Of a stretch of DNA of 64,000 nt, positions 50,565 through 59,665 are shown piece by piece. The DNA is taken from the NCBI GenBank assembly GCA_026705025.1, contig JAPPBN010000012.1, positions 1 through 64,000 on the forward strand. Direction: 5' to 3'. The notes below the pieces were generated by a model, which searched no databases, was not told the DNA's origin, and saw nothing but the letters and a program-made list of their open reading frames with translations. The DNA is from Bin125 sp026705025 (GTDB lineage: Bacteria; Chloroflexota; Dehalococcoidia; Bin125). The position numbers and the translations under genes were made by a program. Positions within the stretch are counted from its first letter, which is position 1. The number at the start of each line of letters is the position of its first letter.

Positions 50565-51620
50565 CTAGGACTGGGCTCGCAGCAATCGACGTTGCGGCGC
50601 CACCTGGAAGATCCACAGTGCGAGCAGACCGACGATCGAGATTGGAATGATGACCAGACCGTGCAGGATCGCCGCAAACGCCACAGCCGTCGCCTCGGCG
50701 TCCTGAACGTTCATGGCTCCGACGGTCGGCAGCCAGATCAGCAAGGTCGCTTTGGTCGCCCACTCGAACGGTCCTACGCCGCCGGCTGTCGAGGGCGCAG
50801 TGATCAACAGATTGGCAGCCGCCGCGACGAGCAGGTAGACGGGGAAGGGCAGGGCGAGGTTGAAGGCCTGGCCGACCATCCAGTACATCAGCGCTTCCAA
50901 GCTCCAGGCGATCAGGCTGGCGACCAGCGCGCCGACCACCTGGCGTCGATTGGCCTGCGCCGACATGCCCGTGATCAGTGGTGACAGCCAGGTCCACTCA
51001 CGTTTCGATTGCCCCGGCAGCCGGCTCAATATCCGACCGATGATGCGCTCGGCCTCGACCGGTTTGCGCGCGATCGCCCCGAACACCAGAAACGCCCCGG
51101 TAATGCCGAACACCAGAAACGCCATCGCGCCAGTCAGTTCGTCGCCGGCGTCGTTCATGCCCTGGAAGCCAATCAGGCTCATGATCACGCCGATCACGAG
51201 GAAGAAGGTCAACATCAGCCCGTCGTACACGCGAGTCATGAAGATGCTCGAAAGCCCCGACAGGCGCGAAACGTCATGCCGCTGGTAGAGCACGTGCGCG
51301 CGAACCAGTTCGCCTGCGCGAAGCGGCAGCACGTTGTTGACTCCGAAACCGATGGCCACAATCGGAAACAGCCGCCACCAGGCAATGTTCTGGATATGCA
51401 GCAACAGCCAGTGCCAGCGCCAGGCCCGAGCGGCAATTCCAGCAAAGTAGACGACCAGGGCCGGACCAATCCACCAGGCCGACACCTCGGTGAACGCCCG
51501 TCCCACCTGATGGAAGTCCGCATTGCGCAGGAACAGCACGAGGAACGCGCTGCTGCCGCCCAGTCCCAGCGCGAGCCGCGCCGCCGATCCTGTCGCCCAA
51601 GTGGGAAGACGAACGCTCAT
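50565..51620 (-). CDS. Flippase-like (UPF0104/LPG-synthase-like) membrane protein
   Basis: 351-residue integral membrane protein with about eight hydrophobic segments, matching the lysylphosphatidylglycerol synthetase TM region/UPF0104 family. Recognisable blocks are RAWRWHWLLLH, GFGVNNVLPLRAGELVRAHVLYQR, FMTRVYDGLM and TAPSTAGGVGPFEWATK. Family members move lipids or lipid-linked sugars across membranes. It lies 30 bases after the PAP2 gene, and lipid work is the common theme. Confidence 0.88.
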   Translation of the reverse strand: MSVRLPTWATGSAARLALGLGGSSAFLVLFLRNADFHQVGRAFTEVSAWWIGPALVVYFAGIAARAWRWHWLLLHIQNIAWWRLFPIVAIGFGVNNVLPLRAGELVRAHVLYQRHDVSRLSGLSSIFMTRVYDGLMLTFFLVIGVIMSLIGFQGMNDAGDELTGAMAFLVFGITGAFLVFGAIARKPVEAERIIGRILSRLPGQSKREWTWLSPLITGMSAQANRRQVVGALVASLIAWSLEALMYWMVGQAFNLALPFPVYLLVAAAANLLITAPSTAGGVGPFEWATKATLLIWLPTVGAMNVQDAEATAVAFAAILHGLVIIPISIVGLLALWIFQVAPQRRLLRAQS

Positions 51621-51650
51621 TGACCAGTCCGCGAGAAATCTAGGCGGAGG

Positions 51651-52691
51651 CTAGCCTGCCTCGATCCGTCGTGGCGGGAATCGCAGCGCTTCACGCAACC
51701 ACTGCCCGGCTCGCTGTCCGGCAATCGTCAGTTGCTCGCGCCGAAGGATGATCTGAGCCCGCGCGTATCGCCCGCCCTCGACAGCCGAAAAGGCGATCAA
51801 CGCCACGGCCGCGCCGGCAATGATGTCGGCGATGTAGTGCTCGCCCAGGTAAACGAGCGAGAACGTCAGAGCCATCGAGTACAGCAGCGCAACCGCCACG
51901 ACCCAACGGGAACGCAGCACAATGCCAACCCCGACCACGACAAAGGAAGCGGCGAAGTGCAACGACGGCATCGCAGCCGTCGGATTCGGCTCGGCCATCG
52001 CCTCGAACGCCCAGTTGTAGAACTCGACGCCCAACAGGGCCGGACCCACGGTGTTCATCCCCCGCACGATCCCATCCACAAACCCCTGATCCGCTGCCAT
52101 CCACGGCGGGGCGGTCGGCACTGTGAAGTAGAGAACCGCGCCGAGGTAGAAGGTCAGCGCGACAATGATCGTCACTCTCCAGGCCATCCTGCGAATGAAC
52201 AGCCAGGTACCCAGTACTGCGGCGTGCGGGAACACGAACCAGGTCCAGTGAATGATCGCAGAGAAGAACGCCGGCAAACCGGGGTCGGAGCTGGCGCCCC
52301 CAATTCGCGCCTGCAGCCAGGCCGACGGCGTAATCCCCGCAAACATCCACAGCTCCCAGTCGAGCACATAGTCCGTCAACGTGCGCAAGCCGGTCTCGTC
52401 GGCAGCGTCGCGCAACTGAATGAAGAACCCCATCGCCACGACGTAGGCGACGAGGATGCCCCAATCACCCCAGCGGCGGGCGAGCACGAACACCGCGATT
52501 ACGGCGACGCCGCTAATCGGCGCAAAGGCGATGGGGTCGAGCGAGGCCATCTGGCGGAGGAAGACGCCCAACACGCCGATCCCCAACGCGGCCCAGCAGA
52601 CCGCGCCGATCGCTTCCCGGCGACTGATGCCCCTGACCCGATGTACCCGACGCACGCCCGCGCTCGCCTCCCGTGGTTGCTGGTGTTCCAA
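51651..52691 (-). CDS. PAP2-superfamily membrane phosphatase/phosphotransferase
   Basis: 346-residue polytopic protein of the PAP2_3/inositolphosphotransferase-like group. The MPSLHFAASF block (SLH) and YLGEHYIADIIAG (H, then D) are the two catalytic motifs for phosphate transfer; the first (KxxxxxxRP) is not clear. Six or more membrane helices. It could act on lipid phosphates or transfer phosphoinositol-like headgroups. Probably in one unit with the flippase-like gene. Confidence 0.86.
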   Translation of the reverse strand: MEHQQPREASAGVRRVHRVRGISRREAIGAVCWAALGIGVLGVFLRQMASLDPIAFAPISGVAVIAVFVLARRWGDWGILVAYVVAMGFFIQLRDAADETGLRTLTDYVLDWELWMFAGITPSAWLQARIGGASSDPGLPAFFSAIIHWTWFVFPHAAVLGTWLFIRRMAWRVTIIVALTFYLGAVLYFTVPTAPPWMAADQGFVDGIVRGMNTVGPALLGVEFYNWAFEAMAEPNPTAAMPSLHFAASFVVVGVGIVLRSRWVVAVALLYSMALTFSLVYLGEHYIADIIAGAAVALIAFSAVEGGRYARAQIILRREQLTIAGQRAGQWLREALRFPPRRIEAG

Positions 52692-52761
52692 TCGGCTGTT
52701 GCGCCGCGATCTAGCCTATCGGCTCTGGCTCTACAGGTTAACGACCTGCGTATGACCTGTC

Positions 52762-53556
52762 TTATGGATCGGCGGCCAATCGCTCAGAGATCAGCTCGGC
52801 AATCGCATTGAGATCAGTCAGGCGGGTATCAACAGCCGACTCGTCGCAGTGCGATGGGAGACCGATCCGTCCGCCGCCATCAGCCGGAGCGGCGTCATCC
52901 GTGGTGATCTCAATCGAAGTGAACAGAAAGACAAGATCCCGGCCCTGCGCGAAGACAAGCAGCGCCGAGCGCACGCATATCCCGGCGTGACCCCGATACA
53001 GCTCAATCGCCACAGACGCGTCGCCTACCAACGGAGCCGGAAGGAAGCTGGACGCGAACAACCGGTGATGGGGCACAATCACGCCGGCCAGATCGGGTGG
53101 CTGAGAAGCAACGTATTTGACCCAGTCGGCTGCCGATTCCTCCGACTGATCGGTGAAGACGTGCAGCCAGAATGTCTCACCGGTGGGACTCTCATCGCTG
53201 GGGGAAAAGGCGATTCCGCTCGATGTCAGCGACCGTCCCGGCAGTGACGACAGCGAACGATCTTCGGATGCCTCGAGCCACGACGGCAGCCCGGCGGCGT
53301 AGGACTTCTCTTCCAGGTGCGCGCCGACGTCGGCCGAGGTGACGGTCAGCTGGCGCTCCCGCACCGTCTGTTCTGCTGGTTGTTCAACAACGGGTGGATC
53401 CACATCCTCTTCCTGCACCTGGGGCACTGTCTGAGGCTGATCGGGGACGGTTGAGTCGTCGTCGCCGCAGGAACTGAGCAGCAACGTCAGCGCGAAGAGG
53501 ATCAGACAACCGACGACCAGGCCAACCGGACTGATCCCGTCGCTGCGTCCAGCCAC
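52762..53556 (-). CDS. Lipoprotein of unknown function, coupled to a two-component system
   Basis: 264 residues from a GTG at 53556, which lies one base after the kinase stop and is preceded by GGAG; it gives a short signal peptide ending in LLSSC (Cys30). An ATG at 53592 would overlap the kinase by 35 bases. After a Pro/Glu-rich spacer (near 35-75) comes a domain with no family I recognise, including GETFWLHVFTDQSEE and ELYRGHAGICVRSALLVFAQG. Cys residues occur in the C-terminal region (CVRS, HCDES). Third gene after the regulator and kinase genes. Confidence 0.72.
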   Translation of the reverse strand: MAGRSDGISPVGLVVGCLILFALTLLLSSCGDDDSTVPDQPQTVPQVQEEDVDPPVVEQPAEQTVRERQLTVTSADVGAHLEEKSYAAGLPSWLEASEDRSLSSLPGRSLTSSGIAFSPSDESPTGETFWLHVFTDQSEESAADWVKYVASQPPDLAGVIVPHHRLFASSFLPAPLVGDASVAIELYRGHAGICVRSALLVFAQGRDLVFLFTSIEITTDDAAPADGGGRIGLPSHCDESAVDTRLTDLNAIAELISERLAADP

Positions 53557-53557
53557 G

Positions 53558-55090
53558 TCAACTGAGCTCCGGGCTCGAAGTTTCTCCAGCATCGTTTGCC
53601 GACAACGCGTTCCCGGCTGAGAGCAACACAATGTGAAAAGTGGTGCCGACGCCTTGCTCGCTCGAAACGCGAATCTCGCCTCCCTGCGCCCGCACCAATT
53701 CGCGAGCGATCGCCAGACCGAGTCCGGTTCCACCCTGCGCGCCCGGCCGGTCCGATTTGTAGTAGCGGTCAAACAGATTGGGAATGGCTTCCTCGGGAAT
53801 GCCCACGCCGGTGTCGGCGACCGCAATCGACACGCTGCTCTGGCTCTCCCGGCGTGCACTCAACTGTACGTCGCCGCCCGGCGGCGTGTGCCGCAGCGCA
53901 TTATCGAGCAGATTGCCCAGCACCTGGTCGAGACGATCCCAATCACCCAGGACGTCGCCGACGCCGGCCGGTTCGACCGTCAGATTGACGTCAAGCTCCT
54001 GCGCGCGCAGCGTGAACAGCTCGCCAACGTGATCGAGCAGCGCTCCGACATCGACGGGGCTCGATTCCACCTGTACCTGACCCGCCTCGATGCGGGAGAG
54101 GTCCAGCAGGCCCTCAACCAGTCGCAGCAGCCGTCGCGATTCGTCTTCGATGATCCGATAGGCATTTTGCTGTTCCTCGCCCCTGACCACATCGTCCATC
54201 AGGGCCTGCGAGAAGCCGTTGATCGAAGTCAGCGGAGTCTGCAGGTCGTGGGAAACGTTGGCCAGGAAATCGCGCAGCGCGGTCTGTTGGCGTTCGACTT
54301 CCTCTGTCATCTGATTGAACGATCGCGCCAGTTCTTGTGCCTCCTGGGATCCGCCGACATCGACGCGCTGCTGCAGCTGACCGCGCGCGACGCTGCGTGA
54401 GGCTGCCGCGACACGTTGAATCGGCCGGTAAATCGAACGCGAGACCAGGAATCCGACCAGCGAGGCGACTGCCAGCGCAATCACGCCCGCAATGAGCAAC
54501 TGTGGCGCGAGATCACCCACTACCGCCCAGCGCGACTCGCCGACCAGCACGACGGCGATACAGCAGTAGCCCTGGCGTTGCTGTTCGTCCGAGGGCAGGC
54601 TGGTGACCACATAGGTCAGGCGCTCACCGTCGTCGGTCGTCAACTGTCCCTCAGCCAGGCGACTGCGATCCAGCTCCCCCAGATCGATCGGCAGGGTTTC
54701 GCCCAGGAACCGATCTCCCGTCTCCATGACCCGGACCACTTCTCCGCCCGATGTGATGCCCAGCACAGGCACGTCGAGATCGCTGACCAGCGAGCCCGTC
54801 AACGTCTGGGCCGCCAGGGCGAAGTCCTGCAGCAACTGATCGAGGTTGCGGGCTTCGTCTTCCTCCGAGAACAGCTCCGGACCCCAGGCGGTCGCCAGTT
54901 CGCGCAGACGCGACTGCTCCACTCGATCCTGGTAACCGCCCAGCAGCACAAAGCTGATCAATCCCACGACGATCAGCGTGAGCACGACAATCGCGACCAG
55001 CGTCACGTAGATCCGGGAGCGGATCGTCTGCAGTTGGAGGTTTGGCCAGCCCAGCGCCGGCATCCAGTTTGGCTGACCTCTGGACATCAT
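53558..55090 (-). CDS. Sensor histidine kinase
   Basis: 510-residue membrane kinase. Two membrane helices (about 27-49 and 197-217) flank an external sensor region of about 145 residues with two adjacent Cys (CC at 176-177). HAMP is about 218-270. The phosphorylated His is H281 in SHDLQTPLTSI. ATPase motifs: LDNALRHTP (N box), DTGVGI (G1), GGTGLGLAI (G2). It phosphorylates the neighbouring OmpR-type regulator. The stop is followed after one base by the lipoprotein start. Confidence 0.94.
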   Translation of the reverse strand: MMSRGQPNWMPALGWPNLQLQTIRSRIYVTLVAIVVLTLIVVGLISFVLLGGYQDRVEQSRLRELATAWGPELFSEEDEARNLDQLLQDFALAAQTLTGSLVSDLDVPVLGITSGGEVVRVMETGDRFLGETLPIDLGELDRSRLAEGQLTTDDGERLTYVVTSLPSDEQQRQGYCCIAVVLVGESRWAVVGDLAPQLLIAGVIALAVASLVGFLVSRSIYRPIQRVAAASRSVARGQLQQRVDVGGSQEAQELARSFNQMTEEVERQQTALRDFLANVSHDLQTPLTSINGFSQALMDDVVRGEEQQNAYRIIEDESRRLLRLVEGLLDLSRIEAGQVQVESSPVDVGALLDHVGELFTLRAQELDVNLTVEPAGVGDVLGDWDRLDQVLGNLLDNALRHTPPGGDVQLSARRESQSSVSIAVADTGVGIPEEAIPNLFDRYYKSDRPGAQGGTGLGLAIARELVRAQGGEIRVSSEQGVGTTFHIVLLSAGNALSANDAGETSSPELS

Positions 55091-55135
55091 CTGAACGCGA
55101 TATCGGGGCGTCGTCGCCAGATTGCGCTGACGCCG

Positions 55136-55849
55136 CTAGACAGCGTCGCCGTCCCCGGCAAGCGACAGACCGTTGGGGTTGTCGCGCATGGTCATCTTGT
55201 AGCCCACGCCGCGCAATGTCTCGATCTGCAAGTCGCTGTCCCGCAGGTGTTGGCGTAGGTGGTTAATGTGAACGTCCACGGTGCGCGTTTCTCCGCTGAA
55301 GGTGTAGCCCCACACCAGGGAAAGCAGTTGCTCGCGCGACATCACCGTCTGCAAGTTCTGAGCCAGCGCAAAGAGTAGATCGAACTCCTTGGTTCGCAGT
55401 TTGAGAGACGCACCGCCCAGCACCGCTTCGCGCGTCTGTCGATTCAGCGTCAGACTGCCCACGGAGACTTCGACGCCCGAGCGCGCAATCCCATCGGCTC
55501 GGCGCAGGATCGCCTTGACCCGGGCGACCAGCTCCTTGGGATTGAACGGCTTGGTCAGATAATCGTCGGCGCCCAGCTCGAAACCCGCCACCTTGACCGC
55601 GTCCTCGCGACGCACGGTCAGCATCAGGATCGGCACATCCGAGTCCTGTCGGATTCCCTTGGTGACCTCGAAGCCGTCCAGTTTCGGCATCATCAGGTCG
55701 AGCACGACCAGGTCGGGCTGGAGCATGACCGCCTTCTCGAGGGCCTCCTGGCCGTCAGAGGCAAACTCCAACTCATAACCCTCTCGCGAGAGATACAGGC
55801 GGACTAACTCACGGATGTGGGGCTCGTCATCGGCGATGAGTATTTTCAT
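55136..55849 (-). CDS. OmpR/PhoB-type response regulator
   Basis: 237 residues. The receiver domain has the acidic pocket D7/D8, phosphoacceptor D51 (VVLDLMMP), the TKPF Lys and an LTVRRE Thr. The C-terminal winged helix (RTKEFDLL, RTVDVHINHLRQHL, IETLRGVGYKM) binds DNA. The start is the ATG at 55849; a longer frame to 55870 adds seven residues. Probably the first gene of the regulator/kinase/lipoprotein operon. It is divergent from the Eis-like gene. Confidence 0.95.
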   Translation of the reverse strand: MKILIADDEPHIRELVRLYLSREGYELEFASDGQEALEKAVMLQPDLVVLDLMMPKLDGFEVTKGIRQDSDVPILMLTVRREDAVKVAGFELGADDYLTKPFNPKELVARVKAILRRADGIARSGVEVSVGSLTLNRQTREAVLGGASLKLRTKEFDLLFALAQNLQTVMSREQLLSLVWGYTFSGETRTVDVHINHLRQHLRDSDLQIETLRGVGYKMTMRDNPNGLSLAGDGDAV

Positions 55850-55879
55850 GGCGCGCAGCCTGCCAGCCAACCAATTTTC

Positions 55880-55885
55880 ACTATA
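55880..55885 (-). promoter_or_regulatory. Possible -10 element for the two-component operon
   Basis: On the minus strand TATAGT lies 30 bases upstream of the response-regulator ATG, in an AT-rich patch (ccaattttcactatagg on the plus strand). A hexamer 17 bases further up is a poor -35. Low-confidence promoter. Confidence 0.3.
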
Positions 55886-56008
55886 GGACCTGGAACACCA
55901 AATGCGACCGTCATGAATCCGCAGTCATCCAGCGTCGGAAACCGCGGCGAGCGGGCATGATGCAACTCGTTGATAGTCTCAGGAAGTCCAACCGACGAGG
56001 AGTACAGC

Positions 56009-57265
56009 ATGCCCCGACGCGAAGTGCCAGCCGGAGTTGAGGTCCGAGCCGCCAATACCGAGGAGATGGAGGACTTTCGCTTCATCGCCAACCTGGCGCT
56101 TGGAGAACATGGCAACCCGATGCGCGATCCGGTGACGTTCCTGCAACCGGAATGGTCGACCTGCGTATTCGAGCACGGCGCGCTCTCAACCACCTTTGGG
56201 GCCTGGCCGTTCTCAATGCGGTTCAACGGCGAACGCGCCCACGTGGCCGGAGTCACGGCGGTCGGCACCGATCCGACCAAGCGCCGCCGCGGCTACCTCA
56301 GACTGGCAATGGAACACTCGCTGGACGAGCAATACGAACGCGGCCAATCGCTGGCGGCGCTCTACGCTTCGCAGGCCGGCATTTACCAGCGCTTCGGCTA
56401 CGCCGTCTGTTCCCGACGGCAACGCTACGAGCTCGATCCGCTCGACCTCAGCTTCGTCCAGGCCCCGACACCCTCAGGCACACTCAGCATCTCAAACGCC
56501 AGGGATCTCCCCGACGACGCTGTCGTGATCCGCGACCTGTATCGCCAGTACATGCAACCGAGGAACGGCCTCCTGCATCGCGGCGTCAATCTCTGGAACG
56601 CCGAGGTCCTGGATGAACCGTCCGACATCGAGGAAGGGCCGGTCCGCGTCCTGCTCTACGAGGAGGATGGGGAAGCACTGGGTTACATGGTCTACACCAG
56701 CCGCGAAGACCAGTCGATTAGCCATTTCAGCGCCCATCAGCGAGATCATCGGATGACGATTCGCGAGTACGGCTGGCTCACGCCGGCGGCCTACGTCGCC
56801 ATGTGGCAATTCGCGGCCAGCCAGGACCTCTCCTGGCGCATCTATGTCAGAGACGCCCCCTCCGACGATCCTATCCAGCACTTCGCCCGTGATCCGCGTA
56901 CGTTGCGGGTCGAAGTCATGGACGGCATCCTCGTGCGCATCGTCGATCTCCCGCGAGCGCTCATGACGCGCAAGTATCCGGTCGAATCGGAAATCACATT
57001 CCGGGTCCTGGACGACCTGTGCGACTGGAACCAGGGCACCTGGAGACTGTCAGTCGGCCCGGAGGGCGCCGATATCCGCCAGGTTGACGCATCTCCCGAA
57101 CTGACGATGGACGTGTTCACGATGGCGCACCTGGCAACGGGAGCGCTCTCAGCGACCTACAGTCATCGACTCGGCCGCATCGAGGCCACCGATGCCGCCG
57201 CCCTGGTCCGCGCAGATCACATCTTCGCGACCGAGTTCGCGATGCACTGCATGAACCACTTCTAA
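56009..57265 (+). CDS. Eis-like GNAT N-acetyltransferase
   Basis: 418 residues, the length of Eis-family enzymes with a GNAT, a second GNAT-like and a C-terminal sterol-carrier-like domain. The acetyl-CoA motif VGTDPTKRRRGYLRLAM is at about 85-101. The YQRFGY block (126-131) matches the region of the catalytic Tyr of Mycobacterium Eis, and the protein ends in Phe (NHF), consistent with the C-terminal carboxylate base used by Eis. The ATG at 56009 has GAGGAG six bases upstream; the TTG at 55970 is less likely. Eis acetylates aminoglycoside amines and protein lysines; here the substrate is unknown. Confidence 0.9.
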   Translation: MPRREVPAGVEVRAANTEEMEDFRFIANLALGEHGNPMRDPVTFLQPEWSTCVFEHGALSTTFGAWPFSMRFNGERAHVAGVTAVGTDPTKRRRGYLRLAMEHSLDEQYERGQSLAALYASQAGIYQRFGYAVCSRRQRYELDPLDLSFVQAPTPSGTLSISNARDLPDDAVVIRDLYRQYMQPRNGLLHRGVNLWNAEVLDEPSDIEEGPVRVLLYEEDGEALGYMVYTSREDQSISHFSAHQRDHRMTIREYGWLTPAAYVAMWQFAASQDLSWRIYVRDAPSDDPIQHFARDPRTLRVEVMDGILVRIVDLPRALMTRKYPVESEITFRVLDDLCDWNQGTWRLSVGPEGADIRQVDASPELTMDVFTMAHLATGALSATYSHRLGRIEATDAAALVRADHIFATEFAMHCMNHF

Positions 57266-57312
57266 GGGCCGAGCGTTCTGGAGGCCCATCGTGTTCGGCA
57301 GGGTCAAGCGGA

Positions 57313-58254
57313 TCAGACGGCCTCACCCAGCAGATACTGGCCCATGGCTTCCTCGAGGGCTGTCACCTCATGCGGCTCGAGGTCGCGATAGGGCGGTCGC
57401 GTGTGCGTCAACGGCAGACCGCTGGTGATGTTGATCAGCTGTTTCATCGCACCGACGCGGGGAAACAGGTTGAGGATGGCGTGCAGCTCGTTGAGCTGGT
57501 CCTGCGGCCGCTGCGGCTCCCCGCCTTCACGATGGGCGAACTGGATCGTTTTGACCAACGCCGGCACCGCATTGGCCATCCCTGAAACGCCGCCCACGCA
57601 GCCGGCCCGATAGAGCGGCGCATGGGCCGCGTCCGAACCGGCCATCACCCGAAACTCTGAACCGGGCCCCTCAGCCGGCACCTGCGCCATGTAGCGCTTG
57701 GTGCGTTCGGCGTCGCCGCCGGAATCCTTGATGCCCATCAGTTGATCGGGATGCCGCCGCAGCACGGCGGCGAGCACCTCGTCGGGAATATCGATCCCTG
57801 CCTGGGCCGGCATGTTGTAGAGCAGCGCCCGGCCATCGGCTGGCAGCGACTCGATCACGGCTGAAAACCAATCGGCCATCCCTCGCGCATCCACGTTCTT
57901 GAAGAAGAACGGTGGCAACAACGCGACGGCGTCGGCGCCCGCGTCGAATGCGTCGTTGGCCGCACGGATCGTGTCGGGTAACGAGGGGCAGGTTGCGCCG
58001 GCGACCACGACGAGTCCGCCGCCGATCCCGCGCGAGGCGTGCTTGACCGCTTCCACGACACGCCGTCTTTCGTCCATGCCCACCGACGGACCCTCGCCAT
58101 TCGTGCCAAGGGTGAGAATCCCCGTGATCCCCATCGTGCGCAGAAACTCGACGTGCGGTCCAATCCAGTCCACATCGACATCACGTCCGCCTTCTGTGAA
58201 CGGCGTCACCTGCGCCGCCATCAGCCCGTCCAGCCGTTCGTACGCCAGCGCCAT
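57313..58254 (-). CDS. Dihydrodipicolinate synthase/N-acetylneuraminate lyase family protein
   Basis: 313 residues of the class I aldolase family. Schiff-base Lys is K176 in GIKDSGG; Y146 in LLYNMPAQ fits the proton-relay Tyr; the GTNGEGPS block (about 50-57) replaces the usual GTTGE. The ATG at 58254 has GGGAGG just upstream and is preferred to 58269. Because lysine-pathway DapA and catabolic aldolases share this fold, the substrate is not clear. It stands between the Eis-like gene and a divergent glycosyltransferase. Confidence 0.9.
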   Translation of the reverse strand: MALAYERLDGLMAAQVTPFTEGGRDVDVDWIGPHVEFLRTMGITGILTLGTNGEGPSVGMDERRRVVEAVKHASRGIGGGLVVVAGATCPSLPDTIRAANDAFDAGADAVALLPPFFFKNVDARGMADWFSAVIESLPADGRALLYNMPAQAGIDIPDEVLAAVLRRHPDQLMGIKDSGGDAERTKRYMAQVPAEGPGSEFRVMAGSDAAHAPLYRAGCVGGVSGMANAVPALVKTIQFAHREGGEPQRPQDQLNELHAILNLFPRVGAMKQLINITSGLPLTHTRPPYRDLEPHEVTALEEAMGQYLLGEAV

Positions 58255-58330
58255 CGATTCGCCTCCCATTGTTTGCCTGTTGGCAGCCTAGCTGTGAGCC
58301 TTGAGCCGTCTCAGCGATTAATCTCAAGCC

Positions 58331-59665
58331 ATGACCCGCATTTACGTATGCAGCGCGACAGGCGCATTGACCACCGACGCCGCTCCCGTGGGCGGCGGCG
58401 TCGCGGTGCTTGAAGCGCTGATCCCCCACCTCGAGCGATCAGACCTCGAAGTGACGCTCCTGACCCCCGGCGCCGAAGAGAGCCGCGACGGGACTCGGCA
58501 GCAGCTGCCGGTTCCCACGCTGACGCATGTCGAGCCTGACAAGATTCTCCGATTGAATGCCAGGCGCTACGGAGATTTCGCGATTGAGTGGGAAGCAGCG
58601 CTGGCGGACTACTTCTCTGATATCGATCCCGCGGACGCCGTAGTGCTCGCCAACGACACGGCCGAGGGCCCGCCCTTTGCCCAGCTGCACCAGAACGGAT
58701 TCGCGCAACTGGCGCTGCTCCACGTCATCGTCAGTGAGTTCTTCAGCCGCCGCTACGTCTCGCAACCAACCGGGCTGCCGATCAGCGGCCCGCACCTATC
58801 GGCGCTCTGGAGACTGGCCGAGCGCCGCGGCCTGACCCGGCATGCTCCTGATATTGCCCGTCTCGTCTGGGCCAAGGAACGCGACCTGGCCCGCCACGTC
58901 GACGCGCCGATCGCGCCGTCTGCTCCGGTCGCCCGCTCATTGGCCGACTGTTATCCAGGCACCGGCGTTGCGCGGCGCACCCAGATCGTGCCCTGGGGCG
59001 TCACCGGCGAGCCCGATCCCGACCTGCGTGAGTTGCGCCGCGACACCCTGCGCGAAGTCGACGCCGATCCCAACCGCTTCACCTTGCTGACCCTCAGCCG
59101 GCTCTCGCCGGAAAAGCGAGTGGAGCTGGTCATCGAGGCGCTCAGACTGATCGAGCGGCAGTCGCCCGCGACAGCTGAGCGGATTCAACTACTCGTCGCC
59201 GGCGGCGCCGCATACATGGGCGGCGCTGCCTACGAGCGAAAACTCCGGCAGGCGGCCTCGAGACTGCGGCGGGCGGAGGTCCACTTCCCCGGCTATGTCA
59301 CCAGCGAGCAAAAGTGGCGGCTGTTTGCCGCCGCGGACGCGTTCCTCTCTCCCAGCTACTACGAGGCCTACGGCCTCACGATTGCCCAGGCGCTGGCCAG
59401 CGGGGCGCCGGTCATCGCCGCGCCGCACGCCGGCGCCCACGCCACCGTCGACGATCGCCACGGCTGGATCGCCGAGCCCACGCCCCGCGCCTTCGCCGCA
59501 GCAATCAGACGAGCGCTGCATGCCGACGAGAATCGTGAAATACTTCGCCGCCGTGAAGCTGCCGCCAGGTGGGGCAGTGAACGGCCATTCGACGTCGCCG
59601 CCAAACGAGTGATCGGAATCGCTCATAGACTCGCGCATGGCGAACCAGCCGAGGAGGCCCTGTGA
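58331..59665 (+). CDS. Glycosyltransferase family 4 protein
   Basis: 444-residue GT-B fold glycosyltransferase. TLLTLSRLSPEKRVELVIEAL marks the C-terminal Rossmann domain, the EAYGLTIAQALASGAPVIA block carries the Glu pair region (E then Q) that binds the nucleotide sugar, and DDRHGWIAEP follows. The N-terminal domain has the GGGVAVLEALIPHL start. It overlaps the HAD gene by one base (TGATG). Acceptor and sugar are unknown. Confidence 0.9.
   Translation: MTRIYVCSATGALTTDAAPVGGGVAVLEALIPHLERSDLEVTLLTPGAEESRDGTRQQLPVPTLTHVEPDKILRLNARRYGDFAIEWEAALADYFSDIDPADAVVLANDTAEGPPFAQLHQNGFAQLALLHVIVSEFFSRRYVSQPTGLPISGPHLSALWRLAERRGLTRHAPDIARLVWAKERDLARHVDAPIAPSAPVARSLADCYPGTGVARRTQIVPWGVTGEPDPDLRELRRDTLREVDADPNRFTLLTLSRLSPEKRVELVIEALRLIERQSPATAERIQLLVAGGAAYMGGAAYERKLRQAASRLRRAEVHFPGYVTSEQKWRLFAAADAFLSPSYYEAYGLTIAQALASGAPVIAAPHAGAHATVDDRHGWIAEPTPRAFAAAIRRALHADENREILRRREAAARWGSERPFDVAAKRVIGIAHRLAHGEPAEEAL

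Noticed and set aside
57266..57287. GGGCC/GGCCC inverted repeat between the Eis-like gene and the lyase
   Set aside because: Only 5 bp with a 12-base loop and no T tract; too weak to call a terminator.
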